Shown piece by piece: positions 42,191 through 55,500 of a stretch of 64,000 bases of DNA. Source of the DNA: Byssothecium circinans (lineage: Eukaryota > Ascomycota > Dothideomycetes > Pleosporales > Massarinaceae). Numbering within the stretch: the stretch's first letter is position 1; each line of letters starts with the position of its first letter. The notes beneath the pieces were generated by a model. That model did not search any database, was not told where the DNA came from, and was given only the letters and a program-made list of their open reading frames with translations. The stretch is from assembly GCA_010015675.1 (NCBI GenBank), contig ML976977.1:12391-76390 (forward strand). Reading direction: 5' to 3'. Made by a program: the position numbers and the translations under genes.

Positions 42191-43831
42191 CTAGAGCCCA
42201 TGTTCCTCTATCCACTTGGCGATGTCCTTTTGCTGCCTCGACACGATATTCATCGCCTCGTCAGCATCGTACAGATCGTACCATCCAGGGCTTTCATGGG
42301 GAGGGTCTCCGGCCCATACCATGTCGAATTCGTTCATAATTTGAGTCTCTGGTCTTCTCTACAGTTAGCACAAAAGCAAGTCTCAAGCGCTACACGGGCT
42401 TACCTCCAAATGCCTCCATAAGCCCAAGGACTCGTTCCAATGTATGGTCCACTCTTCTTGAAGTCATGTACTACAGCGCCGATGATTGTCTGTCAAGGTC
42501 AGCGCCTCGAAGCGGAGCTGGCGTCTGTTCATGGAAGCTTACCTGGAAATATGCATCCTTATGCGTAGTATTTGCACTACTCAGATACAAATACTCCCTA
42601 TCCTTAAGCTCCCAATTATCTCTGGCCATACCAAACTCTTCTAGAAATATCGGCTTTCCAATGTCCAGAGCCCACTGGCTAGTTTGATTGATGAAATCCT
42701 TTGCAAAAGTCTGCGCATTTTGCAAATTCGCCTCCGAGGAGTCCAACATGTCATAGATTCCCCAATTCTGAACCCAACAGTGCGAAGTGGCATAGTCGAC
42801 TGTTGAAAAATTGTGTACAGATTTGAACACCTCTTCTCCTTGTTTGCTTTCTAGACCTACGCTAACAAGTTGTTTTGGAGCTAGGGAGCGGATGTATGTC
42901 GAAATGCGCGCCACCCATGGATACAATGTCTCTTGGTTCGTGGTCGAGTCGATACTCTGCGGTTCGTTGGCCAACTGCCATGTCATGATTGTCGCATCGT
43001 CGTTGTATATGCGCCCGTTCACCGTGTTGCGCCGCGTCGCCACGGTCCTGATGTGGTCCTTGAACCATTTTTCCGTCTGGCTGTTGCTGTAAAACTGGTT
43101 CGCAAACGCCTCGAACTCACTGTACGATGCAGCGCCATCTTCGGTCGAAGAATATGCTCCCCAGCCTGTACGAGGTGTAGGGCGTTGAGGTGCTTTCGTC
43201 ATATTCCATGATGGCGGGTATGGAATGGACTGGTTTGTCGCCCAGTTTATGTACTGCGCAAATCCACCCGACCACTGCCACTCGTTGTTGAGAGTCATGG
43301 TGGCGCGCATTCCCCTCTTTGACATTTCATCCAGACAGCGATCTAGTCCCTCGAAGACCTTCTCGTTGTACTTCCCAGGAGAGTCCATCAAGGCCGGATT
43401 CATGCGGAAAGGCTGCGGCGTTGGAGCTCCCTCTGAGGAAGCCATGATGCGGAGATGGTTCACTCCCTTGGCTGCCATTTGGTCTAGCTCGGTTACCAGG
43501 CGAGAGACATTTCCACCTTGCGAAGCGTCGGCCGCGAGATTCATGCACGACCAGTAGTTGAGTCCCTTTATAATCTCAGTACATGTCGAACTCGTAAAGC
43601 ATGTCAGTATCGGGTCAAACGTCTAGCAGCGTTTCACCGAGTCCACACTTGCGGAAGTGCTCCCAAGTTTGTGTTTCAACTTACAGTGAGATAGTGAAGG
43701 CCTTTCGCATCTTTCAATCGCAGGCCATCCACGTGTATAAAGTCTTCTGGATCGATACCGGCGCGTTCTTCTTTGGCAATGACTACTCCGATGGACAGGA
43801 TGGCTGACACAACCACGTCGGAGACCTTCAT
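42191..43831 (-). CDS. Secreted GH5 endo-beta-1,4-mannanase
   Basis: Four exons (43831-43685, 43565-42543, 42489-42404, 42356-42191) give 473 aa. The start at 43831 gives a signal peptide (MKVSDVVVSAILSIGVVIA); an upstream in-frame ATG at 43873 would bury it. The chain shows TGLNYWSCMNLAADA across the first join, RIMASSEG, the acid/base Glu in WQLANEPQSID, and the nucleophile Glu in PIFLEEFGMARD, the GH5 subfamily 7 pattern. The C-terminal exons give YIGTSPWAYGGIWR and GDPPHESPGWYDLYD. It would hydrolyse mannan or galactomannan of plant hemicellulose outside the cell. The last intron uses GTAGAG rather than the earlier TAG as acceptor, since only that keeps frame. Confidence 0.92.
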
Positions 43832-44255
43832 CTTCGCGAACCAATGCTGGAGACTGTCTGCTGGTGAGGTCAACTTGGTATGCGGACCACCTTTTATATA
43901 AAACGATGGCCGACCACGGTAACGGTAGCGGTGTAATGTTCAGTCTTTTCAGAGCATCGTCCGTGGCAATAAACAAATGGCACAGTGCCAAACATTTCGA
44001 GATCGCCGTTTCTCATTGGTCTGTGCCTGTTCGCACAGCGTTTACCCCTCTTTAACGCGGAGGTGGGCCTCCGGGATGTTATATTAAAGGCCATTGCGGT
44101 AACGGAAAGCAAAATGTTATTAACTTGGCCCAACTTAGCTTCGCCTCGGTACAGTGTGTACAGCGTCTTGGCACGCTTTCTCGATGCTAAACTTGTCCAC
44201 ACAAAGTCGAGCTACCTATGATATCTTCAGTTTTGCACCATCACCATCCACCGAC
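43832..44255. other. Intergenic interval between mannanase and FrnE-like gene
   Basis: No gene is supported. It contains the mannanase promoter and the 3' end of the FrnE-like gene. I see no repeat. Confidence 0.45.
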
Positions 44256-45036
44256 TTATAGACTCCCTTCTGCCCGCTTAAGACGCTCGAAAAGCTGCAC
44301 AAACGCAGCAGGTTCCTGGGCGCCGCCAATCTCGAACTGGTCGTTGATCGTGTAATTTGGCACTCCGTGGATATTTTGCCTGTACGCGTCTTGCACCTCT
44401 TTGTCAACCTCAGGCCCTCCTTTGCCTTTCTCGAGCCAATCCTTCGCTTCCGCCTCATCGAGACCGGCCTTGACTCCTGCCTCGAGGAGAACTTCTTGTG
44501 AAGTAATGTCCTTCTCGTTCTCAAAATACGCTGTGAAGAGCTCTTCGATCACGCGTGTCTGGATCTCTGGACTCTTCTTCTTTCCGAGTTGGATGAGCCC
44601 TTGTCTCTGTTAGACTTATCGCTGAACAACGTGTTTTGGACTAAGAGAACATAGGAATAAGATACGTACTGTGAGAGTCGCGTGTGTTGCCGGTCCTGCC
44701 GCCGAATTTGAAGTTGATGCCTTCCTCCTGTCCAATACCCGCCATACGCTGATGCATCGCTGCGGTGCGTGCCTCTCCGAATTTTGACTTGTAGTACTCG
44801 TGCTTGTCGATCGACTTTGGGGCATCGGGCACCAGATAAAAGGGATACCAGGTCGTGGAGAAAGTGTCATCCGAGTCTGGGTGTTTTTGCCTGTACGCTG
44901 CGATTCCCTTCTCAAGTCGCTTCTTCCCCACGTAACACCATCTATCATCGAATATGAGCAAGAATCGGGGGCTCACGAACAGCGCTACTTACGGGCAGAC
45001 CGTGTCTGAGACGATTTTGATGTCGAACTTCGTCAT
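44256..45036 (-). CDS. FrnE/DsbA-like thioredoxin-fold oxidoreductase
   Basis: Three exons (45036-44993, 44941-44670, 44599-44256) give 219 aa. The N-terminus MTKFDIKIVSDTVCPWCYVG carries a CPWC active site (Cys14, Cys17) that is split by the first intron within the proline codon. Family landmarks include GRTGNTRDSHRLIQLGKKK across the second join and HGVPNYTINDQFEIGGAQ with a cis-Pro loop (VPN). These are the features of the FrnE/2-hydroxychromene-2-carboxylate isomerase branch of DsbA-like proteins. No signal peptide, so it is probably cytosolic. It may be a disulfide isomerase-type or glutathione-transferase-type enzyme; the substrate is unknown. Confidence 0.86.
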
Positions 45037-45700
45037 CTTGCGGATGCTAGTTTTGAATGCCACGGTGGATTGCTGCAGTATCAGACTGCTATGGAGCCAG
45101 TTGACCTCCTCACCTCTTACACTTTATACTGAGAGTGATGCTGACAAATGGGAGAGAAGAAGGCGCGGAAGCAGGCTATCATTCGCCGAGCTTCCCCGCT
45201 CCGTATTATTTTGCGTTTCCTCGGTCAAGTGCACACAACGTTTTCGTCCGCTCCACATGCATAAGCTCTCGAGGAAAAGTGATGTCGCCCAAGAGAATTC
45301 TTAAAATTCGCGCTACCATTAAAGCTCAAAGATGGACATGAGTACCGGGTACTGAATCCCCCTAAGGCGAGTTTTGCAGAGTATGGTGGCCAGCTTATTG
45401 TCCGAGACAATCACTTTCCACATGCGATCACATGTAATCTAGTATGACAGATGCTCACTGTTGCCCTCCTTCGTAACTATGTCCTAATGAATCACGATAA
45501 CGCCGACATACTCTAGTCGCCGCCCTGGAAGACGAAATGCGACGCACGAGAGCAAGCCTTCCACACATATGCAAGTCGACACATGCTTCGAACTGATCAT
45601 GTTTGTATTGATTGAAGGCTTGAGCTCGTTATAGAGGGAAATCGGTAGCTAAAAACAATCTCGCTGGCTCCATAGCAGCATGCTCCTCGGTTGTCTGACA
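45037..45700. other. Intergenic interval
   Basis: No gene is supported in this 664-bp stretch between two minus-strand genes. It is somewhat AT-richer than the flanking genes, and no inverted-repeat element was found. Confidence 0.4.
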
Positions 45701-46433
45701 TCAGCACGTATTGAGCATGCTCGTAAGAGCCGTCTTCTCTGCGCTCGTAATAGTCAAAGAGTACACGCTCTTCACCTTGACCCAGAGCTTGGCGTAGGTG
45801 CAGTAGTAGCTCGCTGAGCCTGTCAGCAGGTATTCTCATTATGATAAAGAGTGAACTCACTTAGCGGAGGCTTCCACTCCTCGGGGCCCTTGTCGCCCTT
45901 GCTTTGGTTCACATTGTCGGTCACGGCCATGAGTTGAGGGTTGGTGAGGTCATTGGCAAAAGATTGGCGCCGAGCCGTCGTCCACTCGGAGGCTCCGGAC
46001 TGCATGAACATAAGTTTCTGAAGATCAAAGTATCTCGAGGTAACACATGAGTCAAACTTACCTTCCAGGCATTGCTCAAAGGAACGACGTGATCGATGTC
46101 AACATCAGAGGCAGCAGTCCAGGTAGCTCCATCGTATGGGCTGTACCAAGAACCAGATGTAGAGGCGCAAGCGGAACTCGTCACCACGTTGGTGCCGTCC
46201 CGCTGGAGGACAGTCTCACGCGTGTTGCAAGTTCCACTGATGGTGATCCAGTGCGGGAAGAGGTCGCGAGAGTAGCCAGTCTGGGGACCTTGGGCCGCAA
46301 CAGTCAAGCCAGCGAGCAATGTCTTCGCGCTGGCTGTGCTGGGAATGTTTGGGGGAGCACGGCGGTCAAGCTCAGGCGTGGGGAGGGCGGCAACGAGAGC
46401 CGTAAAGGCCGAGGCGAAGATGATCGACTTCAT
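45701..46433 (-). CDS. Secreted HNH/DUF1524-type nuclease-like protein
   Basis: Three exons (46433-46062, 45999-45861, 45819-45701) give 209 aa. A signal peptide (MKSIIFASAFTALVAALP) and a possible dibasic cleavage (ELDRRAPP) precede the domain. The domain has GYSRDLFPHWITISGTCNTR, the catalytic-type DVDIDHVVPLSNAWK, SFANDLTNPQLMAVTDNVN, QSKGDKGPEEWKPP and a closing SYYCTYAKLWVKVK. This is the secreted fungal/actinobacterial HNH (GmrSD C-terminal, DUF1524) pattern with DHVVP histidine and the downstream Asn and Lys. It probably degrades nucleic acid outside the cell, for example for phosphate scavenging. Both splice joins preserve domain order. Confidence 0.85.
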
Positions 46434-47672
46434 CTTGAAGGGAACAAAGAGAGTGTTCGAGAAAGATGAAGAGGAAGAGGAGTGGACCGTCACTTCCCAC
46501 TGCAGAGCGCACACCTTTTGGATGGTGATGATCGCCACTTCTTCTATACACCCTCACCCTTATCCTCACCCTCGGAGCGGTACGAAGGTGGAAGACCTTC
46601 TCCGAGCCAATGGCATGGCCACGAGCATCCACCGCGCGTGCAGCATCTGTCCTTGCCTCTGTGCTACAGAGATATCCAGTGTGTCGTCGCTTCAAACGCA
46701 CCCGAAGCAGAAGGTCGAAGTGAAGGGCTCTGCAGATCATCTACATCGCTAGGGACTAGGCGAGCACACGTATCGACCATACTGGCAGCAGAAGGTGCTT
46801 AGTCGACGCAGGTGAAGAGGCGGAAGTGATGGTTGTTGGTAGCGGGGCTTGGGCATGCTTTGATAGCGACGTGTAATTGGCCGGGCGCGGCGCACTGCAA
46901 TATATATTTGATGTATGCGTGCCAGCAGCCAGGCAGGTGATTCGCCATGTACTTGAACCTGGGCGACTGCACAGCCGGGAAGGCGCTTCAAGTAGTAAAG
47001 CTCTGTGGAAAAGAAAGCGTTCCAATCCCACGTCCATCTGGCTGCACATGTGAACGACTTGTCTGCTCCACGTGAGATAACACCACGCCCCGGGCACCAC
47101 ATCCCATGCCAAGAGATACAAGCTTAGAAGCGGCGAATAAGTCCTTGGTGTAAACAAGTTTGCCAAGATGCACGTAAATTTGTCCGACCTCTTGCCTATG
47201 CTTTGTTGTGGCTCCAAATCCTCCTGGATCCAGGGCGAAGAAACACCACTGGAATCGTTGTATTCGAAGTGCTTGGAGCATGTCAATAACGAGCCACCTG
47301 AAACCCGTCGTGCTCTAGCTCCGTCTGGGCCAAAAGCTTGCTTTGCCAACCCTTTAGTGCTGTGATCGATGACAGAACGGCGATGCCGTTTCGGGCAGTT
47401 TCGAATGAAACCTTGGTCAGTCTACCTTCAAACTCATGTCGCCGAACATTGTTTATTATTTTCGGCCCAAGCATGACTGCACACGTCAGGCGTTGATTTT
47501 GGCCTTTACACTTGGTCAAATGTGACTGGTCGCCAGACGGCGCCGCACATATCTTACATCTATATACAAGAGTTGTACACATGTTGAAAACTGGTGAGCT
47601 GTCGCATGCGACGAAGACACACACAGGCGATCATAACCCACTGAAACCTACCGCCGCTCTGGGTGCTAAACT
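46434..47672. other. Long intergenic interval, no gene seen
   Basis: About 1.2 kb without a supportable gene between the nuclease promoter and the 3' end of the CwfJ-type gene. A 197-codon open minus-strand frame exists at 46756-47349, but its composition (Cys, Trp, His and Arg scattered, no domain) looks accidental. A lineage-specific gene or a long non-coding RNA cannot be excluded. Confidence 0.4.
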
Positions 47673-49350
47673 TCACTCTGCCGCAAAGTCGAACTTCGTG
47701 AAAGCCTTTTTGAACCTGTCGACGTCCTGCTCTTCCTCCGCCTGCGTTTGCCCGCACATGCGCCAGTCGATGCGATCATCAAGTCGTAGCAACTTGGCCA
47801 GGACTTCACGTCCAAATTGGGCATGAAACCTGATTTTCTCGTCAAAGCGCAGAAGTAGGCTGGTGTGTTTTTCCGCGTCATGCTGAGGATCCCAGATCAT
47901 GACACGGAAGAAGTCACTCGTCTCTTCGAAACCGTCCCGAACGTCCTCCTTAAAGAAGGCCGGCCAGTGGAAGTTTTCGGCGAGAGCTTTGAAGGCTGCT
48001 TCAACCAAGCCATTTCGAATGAGATCAGCAGGAAGAGGGAGATACTGCCAATGCGTATGCGGTAGACTCGATTTGCTGACTTCCCAAGTGACTGAGCCGT
48101 ACTCTTCGCCGGCAAGCGACTTGAGCATATTGTTCATCGAGGCCCTGTACTTTTGCATCTCTGCATACGTTGCTTGGCGCTCTTCTTCCTCGATAGCTGC
48201 CAGCGTTGGTTGGTGGGAGAAAGGTATGATTAGAAGATGGCAAGGAAACCCTAGTTTTGGGAAAGTCTCAGAGGTGGATAGGGAGCCTTTTGCGGTCGTC
48301 AGGTAGGAATTGTCGCCAATGGAGGTGACGAGATGGGTGGCAATGTTCTCGTTTGAAAGACAGAAGAAGCACTCCGACGAAGACAGCGGGCCTCGAGGCT
48401 CGCCTTTTCGCCGTTTGTGCGGCTTTCGCCCTCCGCGCCTGCCATCGTCGTAGACTAGGGCTGATTCGCGATGCTCGGGGGCTGATCGTTTCCTGTTGTC
48501 GGAATGCGTCAACGGACAGATTGTTGATCCGGAGGGAGGTGAGACAGGGTGACTTGCGCTTGGATCGAGCGAGAAGGCATATATCCATTTCTGCTTGTTG
48601 GGGTTGCCATAAGCTGCGAGGCTGATGAACCGAGTAACTGGATAGAGTCCGTCCGTGTCTTCAGTCGGCATGTGGAAGAAAGGTTCGCGCTCGTAAAAGG
48701 AAGCGGATGTGGAGAAGTGATATCTCGGTTTGAGCACGACGTCCAGGTCGGCGATGCATTGCTGGCTCCGAGGCTCTACCTCTGGTTCGAAGGCGACGTT
48801 GGATCGCGACCGCACGCCCTCGGGCCATTCAGCTGTCACGAGAATGTCGGTAGTAGTGGCTCCTCGGAGGATTTTCGCATCCGTCTCGGAGTAGAACGGA
48901 GGGTATTTGTCTTTGGACTGGCCGGCGATGATGTTGGGGTCGAGCTGCCCGCCGAGCGCAACCATGCGAATCCCGTCGGCGGTCTTCATTGTCGTCCGCT
49001 TGCCGAGAAAATGCAGATTGTGGCAGAGCTCGTCATCTGATGATTCGAGTTTTGCTGCTACAGCCGGAGGGAGTGTACTGGTGCCGAGCGCAAAGTAGGT
49101 GGTGAACGGCACATCAATGCGGCCACCGACAAGCGACTCTATGTTCGCTTCATCTTCCTCGGTGGCCTCTGACGGACTCGCGAAGAGATTGCCAGCGACA
49201 ATGGCAAAAGCGAAGTTGTTCTTCGCGTGCAGGGCGGCGAGCTTGGAGAAGACGGCCGGGAACTGGCCGTTAACGTCGCCAAGGACGGCGCTGAGATGGT
49301 TAGCAGGCGCAAGTGTGCGCAATTAGTAGAGCTCACATTTTGGAGGCCAT
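47673..49350 (-). CDS. DRN1: CwfJ-domain protein, Drn1/CWF19L1-like
   Basis: Two exons, a 14-nt first exon (49350-49337) and 49290-47673, give 543 aa. The micro-exon supplies MASKI and the join yields MASKIAVLGDVNGQFPAVF, the usual start of this family. The N-terminal half is a metallophosphoesterase-like domain (VAGNLFASP). The C-terminal half has the CwfJ zinc-binding motif CFFCLSNENIATHLVTSIGD and a HIT-like HTHWQYLPLP. Between them lies a basic linker (GRRGGRKPHKRRKGEPRG). Yeast Drn1 associates with the spliceosome and modulates lariat debranching by Dbr1. It is divergent from UTP20 with 222 bp between starts. Confidence 0.9.
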
Positions 49351-49572
49351 AACCTTGGGAGTATCAGTGTGGACTGGGTGTGCATATATGCGAGCTGAAG
49401 TCACGGGTTGCGCGTGATAGGAACGTTATGTAAGCACTTGAGTGGTTGGAGGAGAGGCTTATCGATAACAGGCGGCTCCAGATTTTTTGATCTTTTTGGT
49501 CTTTTGGTCTGCCATCAGGCCTCGCTCACTCCCCACCACCACCACCATCACCACCGCCACCGCCACTCCACC

Positions 49573-52500
49573 ATGGCAGCCATGTCGCGGGGCCCCGTTG
49601 CGAAACCACGCGCCCACAAACATACCAAGGGCGGCACCTCGTCGACCAAGAGCCACCGCTTCCAGTCGTTCTCGGACCGCATCGTGAAGCTCAAGATCGA
49701 ACCCGTGCGCCGCGGCCGCAACACCATCCTCGACGATGCCGAGCTCGACAGCACGTTTTCGTACTTCCGCGAGTCCCTGGCCGAATGGCGCGAGCTGAAC
49801 TTGTCTGACCATTTCTCCCGCTTTGCGCGCCAGGCCTCCCCGCTGTGCGCCAGCCTCCCGCAGGTCCTGCACCACAGCGGCCGCCTCCTCGAGCTGCTGG
49901 TCGAATACATCGAGAAGGGGGACAAGAACAGCGAGGAGCCGCTCCTCAGCCTCATGGCCCATCTGGCCCACGATCTGGGCGCACAGTTCGAGGCGCACTT
50001 TGAGCGCGCGGTCAAGGCGGTGTCGCAGCTGGCCGCAAAGCAACCCGATGTGGACGTCATCGAGTGGAGCTTCACCTGTCTGGCATGGCTCTTCAAGTAC
50101 CTCTCGCGGCTGTTGGTCCCCGATCTGCGGCCTGTGTTCGACCTCATGGCGCCGTTGCTGGGCAAGGAACACCAGAAATCCTTCGTCACGCGCTTTGCCT
50201 CTGAATCGCTCAGTTTCCTGGTGCGCAAGGCAGGTGCCGTGCACCACCGAGACCAGAATCCGTTGAAGACAATCATCAAGCACATCTCCGAACAGCTGAA
50301 GGCGCTGCAGGGCTCGGGCAAAGACTACGAATTCCAGCAAGGCCTCATGTCTCTTTTCGCCGACTCAGTCAAGGGTGTGCAGCGAGGCCTCCATTCGAGC
50401 GCAGTAGCCATCATGAAAGAGCTTCTAGCAGCATCTTACGATGCTGACTACAACAACTTTCGCACCTCTCCACTCCTGCCCGTGGTCGAGGGTGTCATTA
50501 CCTCTGTCATTCACCACTCCGACGCAGTTCATTTTCAACCACTGCTGGACGTTATTCTCACCTCTCTACAAGACACCTCCCGCAATGAACATTGCATTGG
50601 GATCTCTGCGCGGCTAATCCTTGTCGCATGTGGCGTGAGAAAGGGATCGCGTGTGGGCGACTGGAAGCCTGTACTGGAGGCTCTAGATCTGCTTATAGAT
50701 GCAATTGACCTGTACCCCACGTTAGACGTCTCGTCTCTGCAAGAATACCTCTCGGCCACGTCCATTGTCTTCCAGTACTGCCCACTGGACACCGCCATCC
50801 CGCACAATCGACTGCTTGAACGACTTTGCCGAGGTCCTTGGGAGAAGCACTTCCTCTACTTTTGCAACGTTTTTGCCGAGATGGGTCCGGAGAGATTCGA
50901 CACCCTCCTCCTGCCTTATTTCAAGAGGTATTTGCCCGCATTTCATAATCCCACCAAGCTAACGCTAACATTCGCAATAGATTCGTCTCCCAAAAAGCAC
51001 ACGAGTATGGGCATACCTTGTGTCTCATATTACCGAAATTACGCAGTAGCGGAGCAACATCAGCCTCTCAGATGCAATGTCCTACTCTCTTCCAAGAGGA
51101 CATGGTGCAGAGTTTCACTAAACTTGTTGGCCCAGAGCAACCAGGTTGCGATGCAGCATGGATAGCTTACCAGTGCAATTCGATGTTAACCGCCATGGAT
51201 AGCTTGTTTCTTACCGAAGAGAAGAAAGAAGAGATTGCATCACATCTCCAGCGCGCCCTAATGAATGCTCTGGAAGTCAGCAATTGGACATTTGCCCGGC
51301 CAATTGACATTCTCGCTGCCGGGAATGGATTTTGCTTCTTAATACAACACGGAAATATGCACGATTCTCTGTTGAAGATGTGGCCCTCGCTCTGCTCCGC
51401 TTCGACTGTGTATGGCCATCATCTGGCATTCTGGAAAGCTCTAGTCGCTCTCGCAAATCCGAACAAGGGCAATCTCCACATTCAAGGATCGCATATGGAT
51501 AGCTTGAAGCGAGCCATTATGCAGTGTCTAGCATCCCCTTCACATGACTTGCGTCTTACCATGCTCTATCTACTCAAGACGTTGGTTCGAGAAAGCGAAC
51601 CTCTCCAGGACGCTATTGCTACGGCGACGATCATTGAACAAACGCCGGTGAATCTTGAAACCCAACGGTCGATTTCGATGCGTATTGGGCAGCTCGCTCG
51701 CATGTACTCGGGGGTCGCCTCAGATGAGTGGGTTGGTGAGGCCATTCCAACCTTTTGCTTCGGGCTTCTTCACGTGAAACTCTCCTCAGTCTGGACCGAC
51801 GCGTGCTCAGCTCTCAAAGACATTTCCAGGATAACCGAAGGAGAAGCTCATGTCTCACGCCTTGCCTTTCAGTGGATGACCCAATTAGATGTCGAGGAAT
51901 TTGTCACGAGCAACACGTCCAAAACTTCTACGCCGCCGCGGTACGGAACCGAATTCCAGTGCACCAACGTCATGCGTTTGGAACATCTCATTGAAGGAAA
52001 TCAAGCCTTAATGGAGGATGTTGAAGGATGGCTTCATGCTCAGTTTGATACTCAGCACGCTACATTGCCCTTCATTACCTCTTTCGGCCGTTCACAAGCA
52101 CTGCGCCTACTGAACGACTTGCCTCATATAGCGGAAAAGCGTTCCCGGCTGCTAGTTCCCGTATTACTCGACTGGACTTCGGAACAGCGTGCCACAGGCG
52201 TCACGGACGACGATATCACCATTGAGGAGATTTGTGAGCCACATCGTTGGTCACGAAAAGACCAAAAGGCCATGCTTTCCGTGTTTTCTAAATTCGTCAA
52301 TCCAAAGGTGCTTTACCGATCGGCCGAGGTTTACGAAGCATTGCTGGTGTTGTGCAGCAATGGTGACGTGGAGATCCAAAACGCGGCCTTAAAAGCCGTT
52401 CTGGCTTGGAAAGATCCTGCCACCATGGAATATCAAGAAAACCTCTTCAATCTCCTCGATGACGCCCGGTTCAGGGATGACATCTCCACTTTCCTCGATG

Positions 52501-55500
52501 TTGACTCCGAGAGCAGTCTGGTCAAAATCGAACATCGCGATCGTTTGCTCCCAGTATTACTCCGACTTTTGTACGGAAGAGTCATCAGTGGAAAACGGGG
52601 TCTAGACGCGAAGAGGAAGGCGGTATTCCAAGCCTTGACTAGGTATGATGGAGAAGCCATCACTCAATTCCTCGCCATTTCTTTGGGTCCTCTGAGTAAC
52701 ATCACGATTCTGATGGTAGACGAGCTTGATGAGGTCGTTCTAGCAGAGGAGCGGATGCCTCCACGCAGGCAACTCGGGATGTTAACCATGCTTGAAGATA
52801 TGCTGAGCACCCTCAAAACGACGTTCAACCCCTTTGTTGGTCAGATCGTCGAGCCGATCCTTTTTTGCCTAATCCGAGCTTCACGAGAGCTGTCGAAGGC
52901 CACACCTTCCCCAGATCCTGAAGCCAACCACGAAGGTCACGTATCGTTATTCAAGGCTATCCGCCAGCGCTCTCTTGCCTCTGTCAACCTACTATTCGAG
53001 TCATGTCCCTCATTTCCCTGGGCAACATATGCCTCAATCATCGTGCAAGAACTGGTCAACCCGCGAATCGAACGACTCCCCATCGAAACAGCGCAATCTG
53101 TGTCAGGATTGCTGCGACTCTTTTCTACCTGGGCCCAAATGTTACCCACAGCATCTTTCTTGGTCGATTGCAATCCTGCCATTCTCGCCAAAGTCGTCGA
53201 GTGTCTAGGGGTTTCATCTGCCAAAGACGAGGTCAAACAATTCGTATTAGACAGCATAATCCGTCCGCTCGTTGCTCTAGTGGCGAATCTCGACAATACG
53301 GCTGACGAGAAGATGATGCGAAACAAGCTTCAGACTGACATTCTTCAACCGTATTCGAGCTTGATTCTCACACAGATTGGAAACCTGCTCCGAAAGAGCC
53401 CGAGCAAAGAACTTCTAGAGTCCAGTGTTCAGGCTGTAGCAGAGTTGGCCCCGCACATAGCCGGATCTGATGAATCACGTAGTATGCTGGAAATCTCGTC
53501 TTTTCTCCTGAAGCAGCCCCCGAACCGAGTAAACGCTGCGACGAAACTTGGTTTGCTGAGAATAATACACGAGTTCATCCCATATTGCGATAATGCAGAC
53601 CTGATGGAGCTGTTCGACCTCGTATACGATGCTATCTGTCCGTTGTTCTCATACTTCAAGGATCGGCAATCTAGGACCACGCTTTGCGATATAATACAAG
53701 ATCTTACGATCTGTATGGATGCCCTCTCAGCCGTGACCACCATCTGTCATGATCTCAACGCCTTTTCGACTTCTCGACTGGATGAGCCTGATTTCGAACG
53801 TCGCTCAAGTGCATTTGATGTCATCAATGGTGATGGCTCTTCATCGTTCTCCCTCGTGCAGTGGAAGCCAATAGTTTTCAACATGCTCTACTTCGTGAAA
53901 GACAACGAAGAGTTAAGCATTCGGATCAACGCGTCTCTGTCGCTCCGACACTTCATCCAAGCTTCGGTTCAAAGCCCAGACTTCAAAACCTTCGTTTCTA
54001 ATGCAGTCCTGCCTGGAATTCAGAATGGAGTGCATGAGCCTTCGGAACTTGTAAGGGTTGAAATTCTGGCCGTCCTTGCTCAACTAGTGGAAACTTATCA
54101 CGATTGGGATCCTGTGGCCGACCTCCACATCCTCGTGTCGGCAGATGAAGAGTCCTCTTTTTTCACTAACATACTACACATTCAAGGTCATCGGCGGCTG
54201 CGAGCCCTCCGCCGTCTAGCTTCTCGAGCGACACAGCTTAAGAGCAGAAACATCTACCATCTTTTACTTCCACTGCTTGAGCACTTCGTATTCAACAAAG
54301 CCGACGGTGAAAGCGCCAACAGTCTTGCCGGGGAGACTATTAGAACCATCGCCGTTCTCTGCCAAGGACTAGAATGGCCTCAGTTCCGATCTCTGCTGAA
54401 GAGGTATATCGGCTACCTGACAAAGAAACAAGACCTTCAGAAAACAATCATCAAGTTATTAGCTGGCCTCATGGATGGATTGAACCAGGCGGGGCGAGAA
54501 AAGGGCTATGCCGTCGTTCATGCGGCAGACCAAAAGCATATCTCCGAGGGAGCTAGCGAGGACGCCATGGAAGTTAACACCACCATCACCACCCTCTCCA
54601 GGACACTTCCTCAGCAAGAAAAGCTCACTAGCGACATCGCTGAGAACTTGCTCCCGGAGCTGACCGAATTCTTGCGTAAGAAGGATGAAACGACCGTCAG
54701 CTTGCGCGTACCAGTCGCTATTGCAGTCACCAAAGTTCTCCTCGTCTTGCCTCCCACAGAGATCGAGGCTCGATTACCTCCTATCCTCCTTGACATATGC
54801 CATATCCTCAGAAGTCGGGCGCAGGACAGCAGAGATATGGCACGGAATACTCTTTCCGATATCGCCACTTTTGCAGGGCCGGCTTACTTAGGCTTCATTA
54901 TCAAGTCGCTACGGCTAGGGCTTCAGAGAGGCTATCAACTGCATGTTCTCTCATTTACATTGCATAGCATCCTTGTCAGGTTGTCAGAACAGCTCCAACC
55001 GGGTGATTTGGATTACTGTCTCACTGAAATAGTCGAAGTCATCATGGATGACACATTCGGACTGACTGGTCAAGAAAAGGATGCGGAAGAGTACATCAGC
55101 AAGATGAAGGAAGTGAAAAGTAGCAAGAGCTTCGATTCCATGGATATCATATCCCGCTGTGTCACTCCCTCACACCTCGTCGATCTCATTCTCCCTGTCA
55201 AATCGCTATTGAAGGAGAAGATCAACGCGAAAGCAGTCCAGAAAATCGATGAACTCCTGCGGCGCATTGGGCTTGGTTTGCTTAGGAACCCTTCCGTGAA
55301 CGATCGCGACATTCTGGTCTTCTGCTACGAGTTGTTTCAAGAGGTCTACAGGGCAAGCAACAGTCCGCAGGAGGGACAGCACGTTGACCACAGAAATAAA
55401 AGGTATCTTATCAAGATGAAGGGTGCGTCAAAGTCAGGTGCGCGACTCTCTAACTCGTCATATGTCTACAAACTCTCGCGGTTCAGTCTAGACATCCTGC

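Noticed and set aside
46756..47349. 197-codon minus-strand frame in the intergenic interval
   Set aside because: Composition is not protein-like, no start context or splice logic, no domain.
49459..50340. 293-codon minus-strand frame over the start of UTP20
   Set aside because: Shadow of a GC-rich conserved exon; the plus strand encodes recognisable Utp20.
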